Below, piece after piece: positions 20,531-29,239 of a DNA stretch of 64,000 nucleotides. The stretch is from the NCBI RefSeq assembly GCF_025398155.2, contig NZ_CP104562.2, positions 1 through 64,000 of the forward strand, given 5' to 3'. Made by a program: the position numbers and the translations under genes. Each line of letters opens with the position of its first letter. Within the stretch, counting starts at the first letter, position 1. Origin of the DNA: Roseateles amylovorans. Lineage in GTDB: Bacteria; Pseudomonadota; Gammaproteobacteria; Burkholderiales; Burkholderiaceae_C. The notes beneath the pieces were generated by a model. It was not told the origin of the DNA and searched no databases. It worked only from the letters and a program-made list of their open reading frames with translations.

Positions 20531-22525
20531 TCAGCGCACCGTGAGGACCGTTCCAGAACGAAAGGCTCCGAGGCTCGCGTCCCAGGACTGCGCCTTCGCG
20601 GCGTTATCCGCGTTGGCCGGCCGCACGCTGTAGCGCACGTCGCTGCGCAGCGATGCCGCACTATCCGGGAGTGCGAGCAAAACGTCGTAAGCACCTGTCG
20701 GCGTGCCGGTCGGCACCGTGAACCGGGCCGATGCTCTGCTGATGTTGTTGGGCAGCCAGGTGCGCGGATCGATGGTCGGCAGCGCGATGCGGATCACGGC
20801 GCCGGTCGTGCGGTGCTTGAGCACCAGTTCGACCGAACGCGGGTTGAAGGCGCGTGCCCAGCCAGTGTTCCGGACGGTGATCACAAGGTCGCCGGACTGG
20901 CCTGAGGACAGCGCATTGGTGTGCCGCAGGGTCGCCAGCTCGAAGCGATAGCCCATCCGGCGCTTCACCTCGGCCATGCAGCCTTGTGCCTCCCAGCGGG
21001 AGTGGAACAGCTCGCGGTAGTAGCTGTTGTTGAGGTAGGTCAGCCCGTACTGCTGGCCTTCGCGCAGGATGTCGTCACACGTGGTGCGCGGCGTGGGGTT
21101 GTTCTCATCCGCGGGGTTGCAGGTTTCGCCTCCGAACGGCGCCACGGTGCCGAGGGCGGCGACGTAGTCGCGCTCCTTCTGGCGCGTGGTGGCGTTCTCG
21201 CTGTAGGTGCCGACGTCGGTCGTCGAGGCGAGGAAGCAGTCGTTGTGTACGCCGACGCGGGAGGCTGAGGAGCCATCGCGCCAGCTGGGCGTCTGCGGCG
21301 CCCACTGCATCAGGTAGGCGGGGTAGCGGAGCTGCAGGAACTTGTCGGCTGGCAGAGCGGCCAGCAGGGCATCGCGGATCTGCGTACGTGGGCCGGTGGC
21401 TGTGAGGTTGTTGGACGAGGTGTGCCATTCGCCCCAGGCGCCGACGAATCCGGCCTGCAGGTAGGCGATCACGTCGGCGTTGGCGGCCAACACCGGTTTG
21501 AGCTGGTCAATGTGGCCGAGCACGCGGTCGAGAGGGGCGTCCTTCACGTTGCGGTACTCGGTTTCGTTTGCCGGGTAGTTATAGAGGAAGCGCGGCACGA
21601 GCTTCAGGCCCGCGCGCCTTGCCTTGGCGAAGCCGTCACTGAGCTGCGTGAGCAGGGATGCCGGCAAGGTGGTGCTGGCGTAGGCGTCCAGCCTCACCGG
21701 TGCATATATGAGGCGGTAGCCTGCCTTGAACTGCGCATTGGCGTCGTCCTGAGTCCACTGCAGCAGGTTGTCAGCGGCCCACACGTACATGCCGCGGTCC
21801 GGGTTGGGGATCTCGGCGGTGCTGACGGTGAAGTCGGTTTCGACGGCCGAGGGTGCTGGTGTCGGGGCTGGGGCTGGGGCTGGGGCTGGCGTTGGTGCTG
21901 GTGCTGGTGCCGGCGCTGGCGTTGGGGTTGGTGCCGGCGCGGGCGTTGGTGCCGGGGATGGCGCGGGCGCCGGAGTTGGAGCAGGCCCAGGAGCCGGTGT
22001 GGGGGCGTTCAACCGCCAAGCTTGACGTGCGTTGGTGGTACTGCACGTGGCAAGTGCGAAGCCCACGGCGCCGACTTGCGCTGGCGCGGTCAGGCAAAGG
22101 TTGTTGCCAGCCAGTTTGAATTGCGCTGTGGCGCCGCCTGAGAGCGGGGTGCGCTGGAAGCGCTGCAGCGACTGGCTGGACTTGCATTCGGCGAGCTCGA
22201 CGAACGCGTTGTTCCGGGCGGCCGTCGCGGCGACGCACAGCCCGGCTTGGGTGTTCTTGAGCGTGAACGTGCTGCTGTTGGTGCTGGTCGGGACGAAGGC
22301 GAAGTCCTGCAGGGAGCTTGCGCTGCATTTCGACAGGCGGATGTCCCAGGTGTCGATCTTTGCTTCCAGGCAAGTGGCTGAAGGTTGGGAGACGAGGGGC
22401 GCGGCGGTCGCGAAGGCCGGTGAGAGCGCGAGCAGGCCGGCGCTGAGGCATCCTGCGACGAACGGGAGCGTGCGCTTGGCCGGTGATACGTTCGGCGGCA
22501 AGGGGCAAGGGGTGGTGATGCGCAT
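20531..22525 (-). CDS. Secreted lectin-like/DUF4874-DUF4832 protein
   Basis: The product has 664 residues. After a signal peptide (about 1-42) comes a ricin-B/beta-trefoil-like region (about 45-175) with repeated CLEAK, LCVAA and LCLTAP units, a Pro/Ala/Thr linker of about 55 residues, and a C-terminal part matching DUF4874 plus DUF4832: NPDRGMYVW, VPRFLYNYP, YLQAGFVGAWGEWHTSSN, then NNSYYRELFHSRWEAQGCM. These domains form a TIM-barrel-like core plus beta domain and often occur with carbohydrate-binding modules. A secreted polysaccharide-active enzyme is likely, but no reaction is known. The linker accounts for the low-complexity DNA at 21840-22000. Confidence 0.8.
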   Translation of the reverse strand: MRITTPCPLPPNVSPAKRTLPFVAGCLSAGLLALSPAFATAAPLVSQPSATCLEAKIDTWDIRLSKCSASSLQDFAFVPTSTNSSTFTLKNTQAGLCVAATAARNNAFVELAECKSSQSLQRFQRTPLSGGATAQFKLAGNNLCLTAPAQVGAVGFALATCSTTNARQAWRLNAPTPAPGPAPTPAPAPSPAPTPAPAPTPTPAPAPAPAPTPAPAPAPAPTPAPSAVETDFTVSTAEIPNPDRGMYVWAADNLLQWTQDDANAQFKAGYRLIYAPVRLDAYASTTLPASLLTQLSDGFAKARRAGLKLVPRFLYNYPANETEYRNVKDAPLDRVLGHIDQLKPVLAANADVIAYLQAGFVGAWGEWHTSSNNLTATGPRTQIRDALLAALPADKFLQLRYPAYLMQWAPQTPSWRDGSSASRVGVHNDCFLASTTDVGTYSENATTRQKERDYVAALGTVAPFGGETCNPADENNPTPRTTCDDILREGQQYGLTYLNNSYYRELFHSRWEAQGCMAEVKRRMGYRFELATLRHTNALSSGQSGDLVITVRNTGWARAFNPRSVELVLKHRTTGAVIRIALPTIDPRTWLPNNISRASARFTVPTGTPTGAYDVLLALPDSAASLRSDVRYSVRPANADNAAKAQSWDASLGAFRSGTVLTVR

Positions 22526-22661
22526 CGCGGATCCTGGAAGGTGGCTGGAGTGTTTCAGCGCACGGGCCGGGTGGGCGCCGCGCTTTTAGTTCCGTGGAGT
22601 CTAGGTCGGCGGTGCAATGCGGCTTACGACGCAGCGAGGTAACACGGCGTGATGTTTGTTA

Positions 22662-22918
22662 TGAACCGCCCCGGGATTCCGCGGGGGCCAGTTGGTTTAA
22701 GTCAGGCTGCCGCGGCGACGGTTGGACTGCCCTTAGTCGGGCAGACAACCTGTCCCTGTCCTTTGAGCATCGGAGGCAGTCAGTAGGCACACCGAGGTTT
22801 ACCCCGGAACTCAAGGAAGAAGCAGTCAAGCAGGTGACCGAGGGTGGGTACTCGGTCGCAGAGGTCGCAGCCCGGATCCGGGTGTCGGCACACAGCCTGT
22901 ACAAGTGGGTCTCCACCA
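22662..22918 (+). mobile_element. IS3-family left end and orfA remnant
   Basis: TGAACCGCCCCGGGATTCCG at 22662 looks like an IS3 terminal inverted repeat. About 120 bp later a frame reads TPRFTPELKEEAVKQVTEGG and VAARIRVSAHSLYKWVSTS, the helix-turn-helix start of IS3 OrfA. The usual ATG is gone (GTAGGC at that place). The element stops abruptly at about 22918, where transporter sequence on the other strand begins. OrfB and the right end are missing. Confidence 0.8.
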
Positions 22919-23145
22919 GCAGGCTCTGGTTTTCGGCCCCGCGCGCAGATTTTTCGTCCAGGCGGCCCCGCAGCACCGGCCCGATCAGCAGGCTGAGCAG
23001 TACGTACAGCGGCAGGGCGATCAGGACGATCCACGTCAATGTGGCCCTGTAGCTGAACATCACGGCAATGAAAACCACCGAGAACTGCACGTCGAGCACC
23101 AGCGTGAGGACGTTACGGTCGCTTACGCCGTGCTCCACGCGCTTG
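22915..23145 (-). pseudogene. Fragment of a HlyB-type type I secretion ABC transporter
   Basis: The minus strand reads RNVLTLVLDVQFSVVFIAVM, then LTWIVLIALPLYVLLSLLIG, LRGRLDEKSARGAENQSLLV and ET. This is the transmembrane part of HlyB/LapB-type exporters, just before the ABC domain. The frame is open but contains only about 75 family residues, with no start, no ATPase domain and no partner genes (HlyD, TolC). It is cut at the ENQ-x-LVET motif by the IS3 remnant. It is a relic of a larger secretion locus that was disrupted or brought in already broken. Confidence 0.8.
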
Positions 23146-23465
23146 CATTTCTGGTGGCCACAACGGCGGCGCGACATCAGGTCTCTGTGGCGATGGGCTT
23201 GCCGGCTATCGATTCGGGGAGGGCGCTGCCCCTAGGGCGAGACTGAGCCCTAGCGGTCAACGCGTCTGCGAGATGCAGGTTCTTTCACCGACCTCCCGCT
23301 CGCCTTGAGCAACCGCCCTATGCGATGAAGCCAGCGCGGAACGCGGCCCCTCCCGAGGCAGCGTTCGCGCTCGCGATGGAAGCAGCCATCGCGCAGTCCA
23401 GGGTGGGGAACCGCCATCCTTGCAAGGACGCGGCCCCACGCACCCGGCGGCGGCTCCACCGCCGC
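23146..23465. other. Non-coding GC-rich gap
   Basis: No convincing gene is seen. A GC hairpin (GCGGCGG and CCGCCGC, near 23450-23468) follows the metallophosphoesterase stop on the minus strand but lacks a T-run. Confidence 0.5.
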
Positions 23466-25613
23466 TCAGTTAAAGCTCGGCGATCCGCTCTCCGCGTTGG
23501 TCAGCGTCTTGGCCTTGAAATCAATCACGAAGTGGCCACTCGGCTTGCCCGAGCCCAGCCCCTTCAGGATCGAGAACACCTGCTTGAACTGATCCTGGAA
23601 CGCCACCTGCACGGCGTTCTGGTCAGACAGCTTGTCGCCGATCTTGACCGGCTTGACCGGAGCGGCCGGGAAGGCGCTCATCAGCAGCTTGTACTGCTTG
23701 ACGCGCTCGGCACCCATGTCGCGCAGGGAAAGCTCGCCCGCGTAGACCGTGCGGTGGAAATCACCGTGGAACTCATAGGCGCTGACCTTGGCCATGGCGT
23801 CGAAATCCACGCCGGCTGCCGTGGCGAGTTGCCGTGCCTTGGCGGTGGCCGTGGCCCAGTCGGCCGCGAGTTGTCCAGCCGGCGCAGGCGCACCCGCGGA
23901 CGCGTCGGCGGCATAGCAGGTGGCTGTCAGCGGGATCACGCCCGTCTGGTCCTTGAGCTGCGCGATGGTGACCGACGTCTGCAGCTGCGACATCGTCAGC
24001 ATCTGCGCCAGGTTCAGGCTGGTGGCGGCTTCCTTCATCTCGCACGGCCAGTATTCGTCCATGAAGCGCAGCCGCGAAAGTTCACCGAAATAAAAGCGCG
24101 TGAAGTCACCGTAGCTGGTGGTGTCCAGCACCGCGCGGTTCCAGCGCTTGGCCACGTCGGCCGGGACGGCGCTCGATTGCAGGTACTTGTATTCCGTCTC
24201 GTAATGGGGGAACAGCTCCTTGAACCGCGGCACGTTGTTGACGGCAATGGTCTGCACATCGACCGTGTCGGCCGCCTGGTAGGTGACGATCTTGTACGCC
24301 GCGCCATACACCGCCAGCGACGGCGACTGCACATTCACCAGGTAATTGCCCGACGCATCGGTGATGTCGTTCGTCCCGTTGAAATGCATATGGCCGCCGA
24401 TGTGCAGACGCAGGCCGGTGGCCGCCACTGCCGCCGCCGTGGCCGCCTCGGGCACACGCGCCGTCTGGAAGGCGCCCGACTTGAAGACCGCCTTCATCGC
24501 ATTCGTCTGGTTGGCGTAGAAGTCCATGGTCGGGTAATGCGAGAACGCCATGAGCTGTTTGCCCTGGGCCTTCGCCCGCGCGCTGACCGACTGGATCCAT
24601 TCCATCAGGTGGCGCTTGTGTGTCAGCACCTTGTTCCAGCCCGCATTGCCGGCGCCGTCGAATCCCTTGAAGTTCTTGGGATTGGACGGATCGAACCGGG
24701 CATTGGGCAGGTAGACGTTGGCGTCGATGCTCAGCAGCCACACACCCTTGACCGGCTCCACCAGGTAGCTGGCGTCCATCACGGTGCTGCACTTCGTGTA
24801 GGGCTTGCCCAGCGCCGACTCACCGGCCGCCTTGTACGCGCCGCCTTCACCTTCGGCGCAAAGCTCGAACTGGCGGTTGGCGGCGGTGGCGCTCTTCTGG
24901 GCCTCGGCCAATGAGTACTTGCCATCCGGATAACGGCTGAACGGCGTTTCCCAATGCAGGTCGCCGGCCTGCGGCATGTAGCCGAAGTCTGCCAGTTTGG
25001 CGATCAGGGCGTCATAGCCCAGTTCCTTGAGCTGATCGGTGCAAGCCACCGCCGGATCACCCGACTTGCAGCCGGCATTGCCGGTCGCATAAACCTTCTG
25101 CTCCTTGCCCTCGCGGGTCAGGAAATCGTTCTTGCCGGCTTCGTCGTCGTCATACGGCTCGTTGGGATCGTGATTGCCCGGCGCAATGAAAAAGCGCATG
25201 CCTTTGGCCTGGTACTCCTTGAGGATCGCCGCAATGCCGTCGATGTTGACCGGCTGCGCATCGTCCGAGAAGTCGCCCGGCAGCGCGACCAGCCGCACGC
25301 CCTTGGCGAAGGCGTCGTCCAGCGCGGCACGGAAGGCAAAGTAGTTCTCGTTGAACAGGCGCGTCGAGGTCAGCTGCGCATACATCGTGCGGATGGTCGC
25401 GTTCTTGCCGTCCGCAGTCGGGATGCCGGTGTAGGCGGTGGTCTTGAAATCACCGTAGACGTCTTCGAAATGCACATCGGTCATGAACGCCACGGGCGTC
25501 GAAAACGCGGCGGGCGGGGCACTCGGCTCGCTGCTCTTGGTGTCACTGTTGCAGCCGGCCAGCGAGGCAGCAGCCAGGGCCGTCAGTGCGGCCAGGCGAG
25601 GGGTGGAGAGCAT
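23466..25613 (-). CDS. Metallophosphoesterase lipoprotein
   Basis: This is a 715-residue calcineurin-like phosphoesterase anchored as a lipoprotein: lipobox LAGC at residues 16-19 after a short hydrophobic signal. The metal-binding motifs appear in order: FMTDVHFED (D-x-H), LPGDFSDD (G-D-x-x-D), APGNHDPNEP (G-N-H-D) and GGHMHFNGT (G-H-x-H). The C-terminal 250 residues have no recognised domain. Substrates of such periplasmic enzymes range over nucleotides, phospholipids and phosphoproteins; none can be chosen here. ATG 25613 places the lipobox correctly; an upstream ATG at 25703 adds 30 residues that spoil the signal. Confidence 0.88.
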   Translation of the reverse strand: MLSTPRLAALTALAAASLAGCNSDTKSSEPSAPPAAFSTPVAFMTDVHFEDVYGDFKTTAYTGIPTADGKNATIRTMYAQLTSTRLFNENYFAFRAALDDAFAKGVRLVALPGDFSDDAQPVNIDGIAAILKEYQAKGMRFFIAPGNHDPNEPYDDDEAGKNDFLTREGKEQKVYATGNAGCKSGDPAVACTDQLKELGYDALIAKLADFGYMPQAGDLHWETPFSRYPDGKYSLAEAQKSATAANRQFELCAEGEGGAYKAAGESALGKPYTKCSTVMDASYLVEPVKGVWLLSIDANVYLPNARFDPSNPKNFKGFDGAGNAGWNKVLTHKRHLMEWIQSVSARAKAQGKQLMAFSHYPTMDFYANQTNAMKAVFKSGAFQTARVPEAATAAAVAATGLRLHIGGHMHFNGTNDITDASGNYLVNVQSPSLAVYGAAYKIVTYQAADTVDVQTIAVNNVPRFKELFPHYETEYKYLQSSAVPADVAKRWNRAVLDTTSYGDFTRFYFGELSRLRFMDEYWPCEMKEAATSLNLAQMLTMSQLQTSVTIAQLKDQTGVIPLTATCYAADASAGAPAPAGQLAADWATATAKARQLATAAGVDFDAMAKVSAYEFHGDFHRTVYAGELSLRDMGAERVKQYKLLMSAFPAAPVKPVKIGDKLSDQNAVQVAFQDQFKQVFSILKGLGSGKPSGHFVIDFKAKTLTNAESGSPSFN

Positions 25614-25735
25614 AGGAAAACGCTTACCGAATGGAAAGCGCGCATGGTCGGCGGCCGGGGTGACGTGGCCGTGACAATGCGGCGTCGCCCACATGACACC
25701 CATACCCTGCGCTGCCAGTTCGGCATCGGCGCTGC

Positions 25736-25957
25736 TACTTTGCCGACGGCGACGGCCGCTTCAACGCCCTCGACCCCAACCGCATCGACCCAACCACCGT
25801 CGGCACGACGATGTACATTCACCGCGGCGGCACGCAGGCGTCGGGCAACACCTGATCCGCCGGCTGCCAGACCATCCCCAACGATATCTATCCGCGCCTC
25901 CTCGCTTCCATGGGCCGGATCTCGTCGTTCCACCATGTCCTCGTCGATGGCTACTGA
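25736..25957 (+). pseudogene. Pseudogene: C-terminal part of a secreted or phage-type protein
   Basis: A forward frame reads YFADGDGRFNALDPNRID, then TTMYIHRGGTQASGNT, a TGA stop, and SAGCQTIPNDIYPRLLASMG ending HHVLVDGY at a second stop. The H-x-G and S-x-GCQT pattern is common in hypothetical hydrolase-like proteins of phage and bacteria; the stop probably replaced a Trp or Gly codon. The 5' part is lost. It overlaps the start of the SH3 lipoprotein gene by 23 bp in another frame, so that gene may have been brought against this relic. Confidence 0.55.
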
Positions 25958-26681
25958 CCACCGCCTGCGCAACGCCGCCCTGCTGCTCGCGACCGCCAGC
26001 TTCGCCACGCTGGCAAGCTGCGCAGGCCTCAGCGACCAAGTGCAGCCGTCATCGCCCACTGCGGCTGCCGAACCGGTCGCCAGCACCTGCAGCTTCGGTG
26101 CCTTCGTCGCTGAGACCGATCCCGCCGGACTCAATGTCCGCGCAGCGCCGAACGCCACCGCCAAGGTCATCGGCAAGCTGCCCCCCACCTTCGTCGAGCC
26201 GTCGATGAACGACGGCGTGCGCGTCGAGGTCGAGGTCCTCGGCGCGCGCAACGGCTGGTTCCTGATCCGCAACGCCACAGACAACGAGGTCTTGACCGAC
26301 CGCCCCGCGCGTCCGATGTACGCGGGCGAAGGCTGGGTCAGCGGCAACAAGCTGACCGTGAAGTCACAGGCCGACGTCGGTCGTGCGCAGCCGAACCTGA
26401 AAGCAAAAGCCGTGCTGCGGGTCGGCGACAACGAGACCTTCGACAGCGACGTCCTCATCGAGGCCGGACGCCTCGCCGACTGCACCGGCAAGTGGGCTCA
26501 GGTGGAGTTCGTCGATCAGCGCGTCCCCTCCAAGCATCGAAGCTCGCTGAAGGTCGACGCCGGCGCGCGCGCCGGTCTGCCGGCCGGCCGCTTCCGGGCC
26601 TGGGTAAACCGGATCTGCGCGATCCAGGAAACCAGCTGCGACGGCCTCGCCAGCGACAGCGACGTCGACACCCAGCCCTGA
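25935..26681 (+). CDS. SH3-domain lipoprotein of unknown function
   Basis: The product is a 248-residue envelope protein. A signal ending LASCAGLS gives a lipobox (Cys near residue 25). A bacterial SH3 domain follows (ETDPAGLNVRAAPNATAKVI near 50-70, with GWFLIRNA and GEGWVSGNKL). A second SH3-like half lies further on (RVGDNETFDSDVLIEAGR, GKWAQVEF). Such domains usually bind peptidoglycan or partner proteins. The first ATG of the signal (25935) was taken; ATG 25947 is an alternative. No strong ribosome-binding site is visible, and the start overlaps a pseudogene. Confidence 0.75.
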   Translation: MSSSMATDHRLRNAALLLATASFATLASCAGLSDQVQPSSPTAAAEPVASTCSFGAFVAETDPAGLNVRAAPNATAKVIGKLPPTFVEPSMNDGVRVEVEVLGARNGWFLIRNATDNEVLTDRPARPMYAGEGWVSGNKLTVKSQADVGRAQPNLKAKAVLRVGDNETFDSDVLIEAGRLADCTGKWAQVEFVDQRVPSKHRSSLKVDAGARAGLPAGRFRAWVNRICAIQETSCDGLASDSDVDTQP

Positions 26682-27153
26682 CCGCGCTGCCACACGGATC
26701 AGCGCAACAGGGCCTGGGTGGGTAGAGCCGGTGTCGGCCGCGTTCGACGCCCCCCCTCCGCAACAACCAGGCTCGTCGAGCGCTTCATCGGCGCGCTCGC
26801 TTCGGCCGCTCGCACCGATGGCATCACCCTCCGCCGAGCCCAGTTGGCCGGCAGGCGGCGAGCCGTTGTCGCCCCGCCGCCGCTGACCCGGAAAGGATTC
26901 GGTAATTCAGCCGACGGGAGACTGCACCGTCGCGCAGCGCCGTTCCTGGGTGTTGTTTGCCGTTGCTGGCGGGCGCACGACGGCGACGCTGCCATGTCCC
27001 CGCACCGGATTCAAGCCTGCGGGTCCGCCTCCATGCGCCGCGAACCCGACCGCGTCGCCCCCTTTTCCGCGCCGCGTGCGGGTCCCCCGGTGCCTCTCGC
27101 GGCGCCCGCCGATGCCACTGATGTCTCCGCTCTCTCGCTTCTAAGATGACACC
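26682..27153. other. Non-coding upstream region of a two-component operon
   Basis: No gene is supported in these 472 bp; the open frames lack family signatures and ribosome-binding sites. The promoter of the downstream regulator should lie near the 3' end. Confidence 0.5.
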
Positions 27154-27837
27154 ATGAACCGGATCGCGATCGTCGAGGATCTTGAACGGATGGCCGAGCT
27201 GGTCCGGGAGGCGCTGCTGGCGTCCCACATCGCGGTCGACACCTTTGCCACCCTGGCCCAGGCCTGCGAGGCGGCGCAGCAGATGGATTTCGCCGTCTGG
27301 ATCATCGACCGGGGACTGCCCGACGGCGACGGACTTGAGCTCGTGCGCCGGCTGCGCGCCGACGGCAAGACCACGCCCTGCCTGATGCTGACCGCCCGCG
27401 ACGCGCTGCACGACCGTGTCGCCGGACTGGACTCGGGCGCTGACGACTACCTCACCAAACCCTTCTCGATGGAAGAACTGGTCGCTCGGGTGCGGGCCCT
27501 CATGCGCCGCCCGGCCACGCTGCTCGAGCGCACGGCCCGGCATGCCGACCTGCGGCTGGAGCTGGATTCGGGGAGGCTGCACTGCGCCACGGAATCGGTG
27601 TCCCTGGCGCCGACCGAACTGCAGATCGTGATCTCCCTGCTCCGCGCAGCGGGCCAGCCGGTGCGCCGCGCGACGTTGGAGCTGGCGGCCTGGGGGCTGG
27701 GCGAGGCCGTCACGCCCAATGCCCTGGATGTGGCGCTGCACCGCATCCGTCGCAAGCTGCTGGCCATCGGCTCCAGGCAGTCGATCGAGAACATCCGCAA
27801 CTATGGCTTTGCCCTCCGTGAACATCCATCGTCTTAG
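27154..27837 (+). CDS. OmpR/QseB-type response regulator
   Basis: This is a 227-residue DNA-binding response regulator. The receiver (1-115) keeps all pocket residues: ED at 8-9, Asp in IIDRGLPDGDG, Thr in MLTARD and Lys in DYLTKPF. The winged helix occupies about 125-222 (SLAPTELQIVISLL, ALDVALHRIRRKL, SIENIRNYGFAL). It resembles the QseB/PmrA/TctD group. The 3' end overlaps the histidine kinase start by 35 bp, so the two are a cognate pair, with the lipase-like lipoprotein as third member. Confidence 0.93.
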   Translation: MNRIAIVEDLERMAELVREALLASHIAVDTFATLAQACEAAQQMDFAVWIIDRGLPDGDGLELVRRLRADGKTTPCLMLTARDALHDRVAGLDSGADDYLTKPFSMEELVARVRALMRRPATLLERTARHADLRLELDSGRLHCATESVSLAPTELQIVISLLRAAGQPVRRATLELAAWGLGEAVTPNALDVALHRIRRKLLAIGSRQSIENIRNYGFALREHPSS

Positions 27838-29239
27838 CCTGCAAGGCCGGCTGCGTCTCTTCTTCCTGCTGGGCATGGGCGCGAGTGCGCTGATCGTGGT
27901 GCTGGTGGTCGCGGTGGTCGGCGACCTCTACCGGCGAGACCTGCTGGCCAAGAAGACCGATGAGCTTGCCGATGCCTTGTCGTCTCACATGCTCGTCGAT
28001 GCGCAGGGCAGGCTGACGGGCTTCGATCCCCAGGTCATCAAGCCCTGGATCCTGTCGAGCCTGGCCGCCGAGATCCCGGTACGGGTGGCCGACGACCAGG
28101 GCCGTATCCACTACACCAACGGCGAGCCGCACCTGCTGGTGAAAGGCCCGCCCGGCCGTGCTGCGCCCGCCGCCTCGGGCGATTTCCTTCACAACGGCGC
28201 GGCCATGTACCTCACCACCCGCGTCACCGAGCAGGGTGGGCGACGGTGGACGGTGCAGGTCGCCGCCAGCGACCGCCTTGTCGGCCTGATGCGCGACGCC
28301 TTCGGCGCGCCGGGCATGCGACGCGGGGTGCTGGCGATGTCGGCGGTCTTCCTCGCCGTGTTTCTCCTGTCCTTTCAGTGGCTGTTGCGACGCAGCCTGG
28401 CGCCCCTGCATGCGGCCTCGCAGGCGGCGCAGCGCATCTCACCCAGCGCCTTGGGCGAGCGTCTGGATGCGACGGCGCAACCGGCTGAAATCCAACCGTT
28501 GGTGGAGGCCTTCAACCAGGCCCTTGATCGTCTGCAGCACGGCTTTGAAGCACAGCAGCAGTTCCTGGCCAATGCCGCCCATGAGCTCAAGACGCCGTTG
28601 GCACTGGTGCGGGCCCAGGTTGAGCTGGGCCACCGTCCCGAGGGCCGTGCTCGGGTGCTGGCCGACATCGACCGCATGGCGCGGCAGGTACAGCAACTGC
28701 TGCTGCTGGCGGAAACCAGCGAGCCGCTGAACTACCAGCGCGACCGGATCGATCCCCATCCGATCCTCGAGGAGGTCTGCGATGTGATGGCCCGCGTGGC
28801 GGACCGGCGTTCGGTCATCCTGCAGCTGCAGGTGGACCCGGCGCTGCAGACCTGGAACGCCGATCGCGGTGCGCTGTTCACGCTGCTCAAGAACCTTCTG
28901 GAGAACGCGATTCAGCACAGCTCGCCTGGCGATGTGGTGACCCTGCGGGCAGCGGTCGACGGATTCGGCGTCCAAGACCAGGGACCCGGCGTGGCGCCGC
29001 AGCACCTGTCGCGCATCTTCGAGCGCTTCTGGCGCGGCCCGGGGCGCCGCGACGAGGGTGCCGGGCTGGGCCTTTCGATCTGCGGCGCCATCGCGAGTGC
29101 GCATGGTTGGCGGATCAACGCCCGCGCGCTGCCCCGGGGCTTGTGGGTCGGCGTCGAAATGGGCGAGGCGCTGACGTCAAAATCGGAGGCGGCCGCCTCA
29201 CAACGGCCCCCTGCCGCCCACGCCCAAAGGTTCGCATGA
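27803..29239 (+). CDS. Sensor histidine kinase
   Basis: This inner-membrane kinase of about 478 residues has a first transmembrane segment near 18-40, a periplasmic sensor of about 130 residues, a second near 175-195, HAMP-like linker, HisKA (QFLANAAHELKTPLALVRAQ with the phospho-His) and HATPase (N box NLLENAIQHSS, G box DQGPGVAP, G2 box GAGLGLSICG). It resembles QseC-like kinases with an N-terminal 2CSK domain. ATG 27803 lies inside the end of the regulator gene; GTG 27818 is possible. Its stop overlaps the next start (ATGA at 29236). The signal sensed is unknown. Confidence 0.92.
   Translation: MALPSVNIHRLSLQGRLRLFFLLGMGASALIVVLVVAVVGDLYRRDLLAKKTDELADALSSHMLVDAQGRLTGFDPQVIKPWILSSLAAEIPVRVADDQGRIHYTNGEPHLLVKGPPGRAAPAASGDFLHNGAAMYLTTRVTEQGGRRWTVQVAASDRLVGLMRDAFGAPGMRRGVLAMSAVFLAVFLLSFQWLLRRSLAPLHAASQAAQRISPSALGERLDATAQPAEIQPLVEAFNQALDRLQHGFEAQQQFLANAAHELKTPLALVRAQVELGHRPEGRARVLADIDRMARQVQQLLLLAETSEPLNYQRDRIDPHPILEEVCDVMARVADRRSVILQLQVDPALQTWNADRGALFTLLKNLLENAIQHSSPGDVVTLRAAVDGFGVQDQGPGVAPQHLSRIFERFWRGPGRRDEGAGLGLSICGAIASAHGWRINARALPRGLWVGVEMGEALTSKSEAAASQRPPAAHAQRFA

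Noticed and set aside
21840..22000. Dense short repeats that could suggest a repeat array or CRISPR
   Set aside because: They are codons of the Pro-Ala-Thr linker in the lectin-like protein; there are no spacers.
26718..27149. Forward open frame of 143 codons before the two-component genes
   Set aside because: It shows Arg/Ala/Pro-rich composition typical of non-coding GC-rich DNA, with no ribosome-binding site or known domain.
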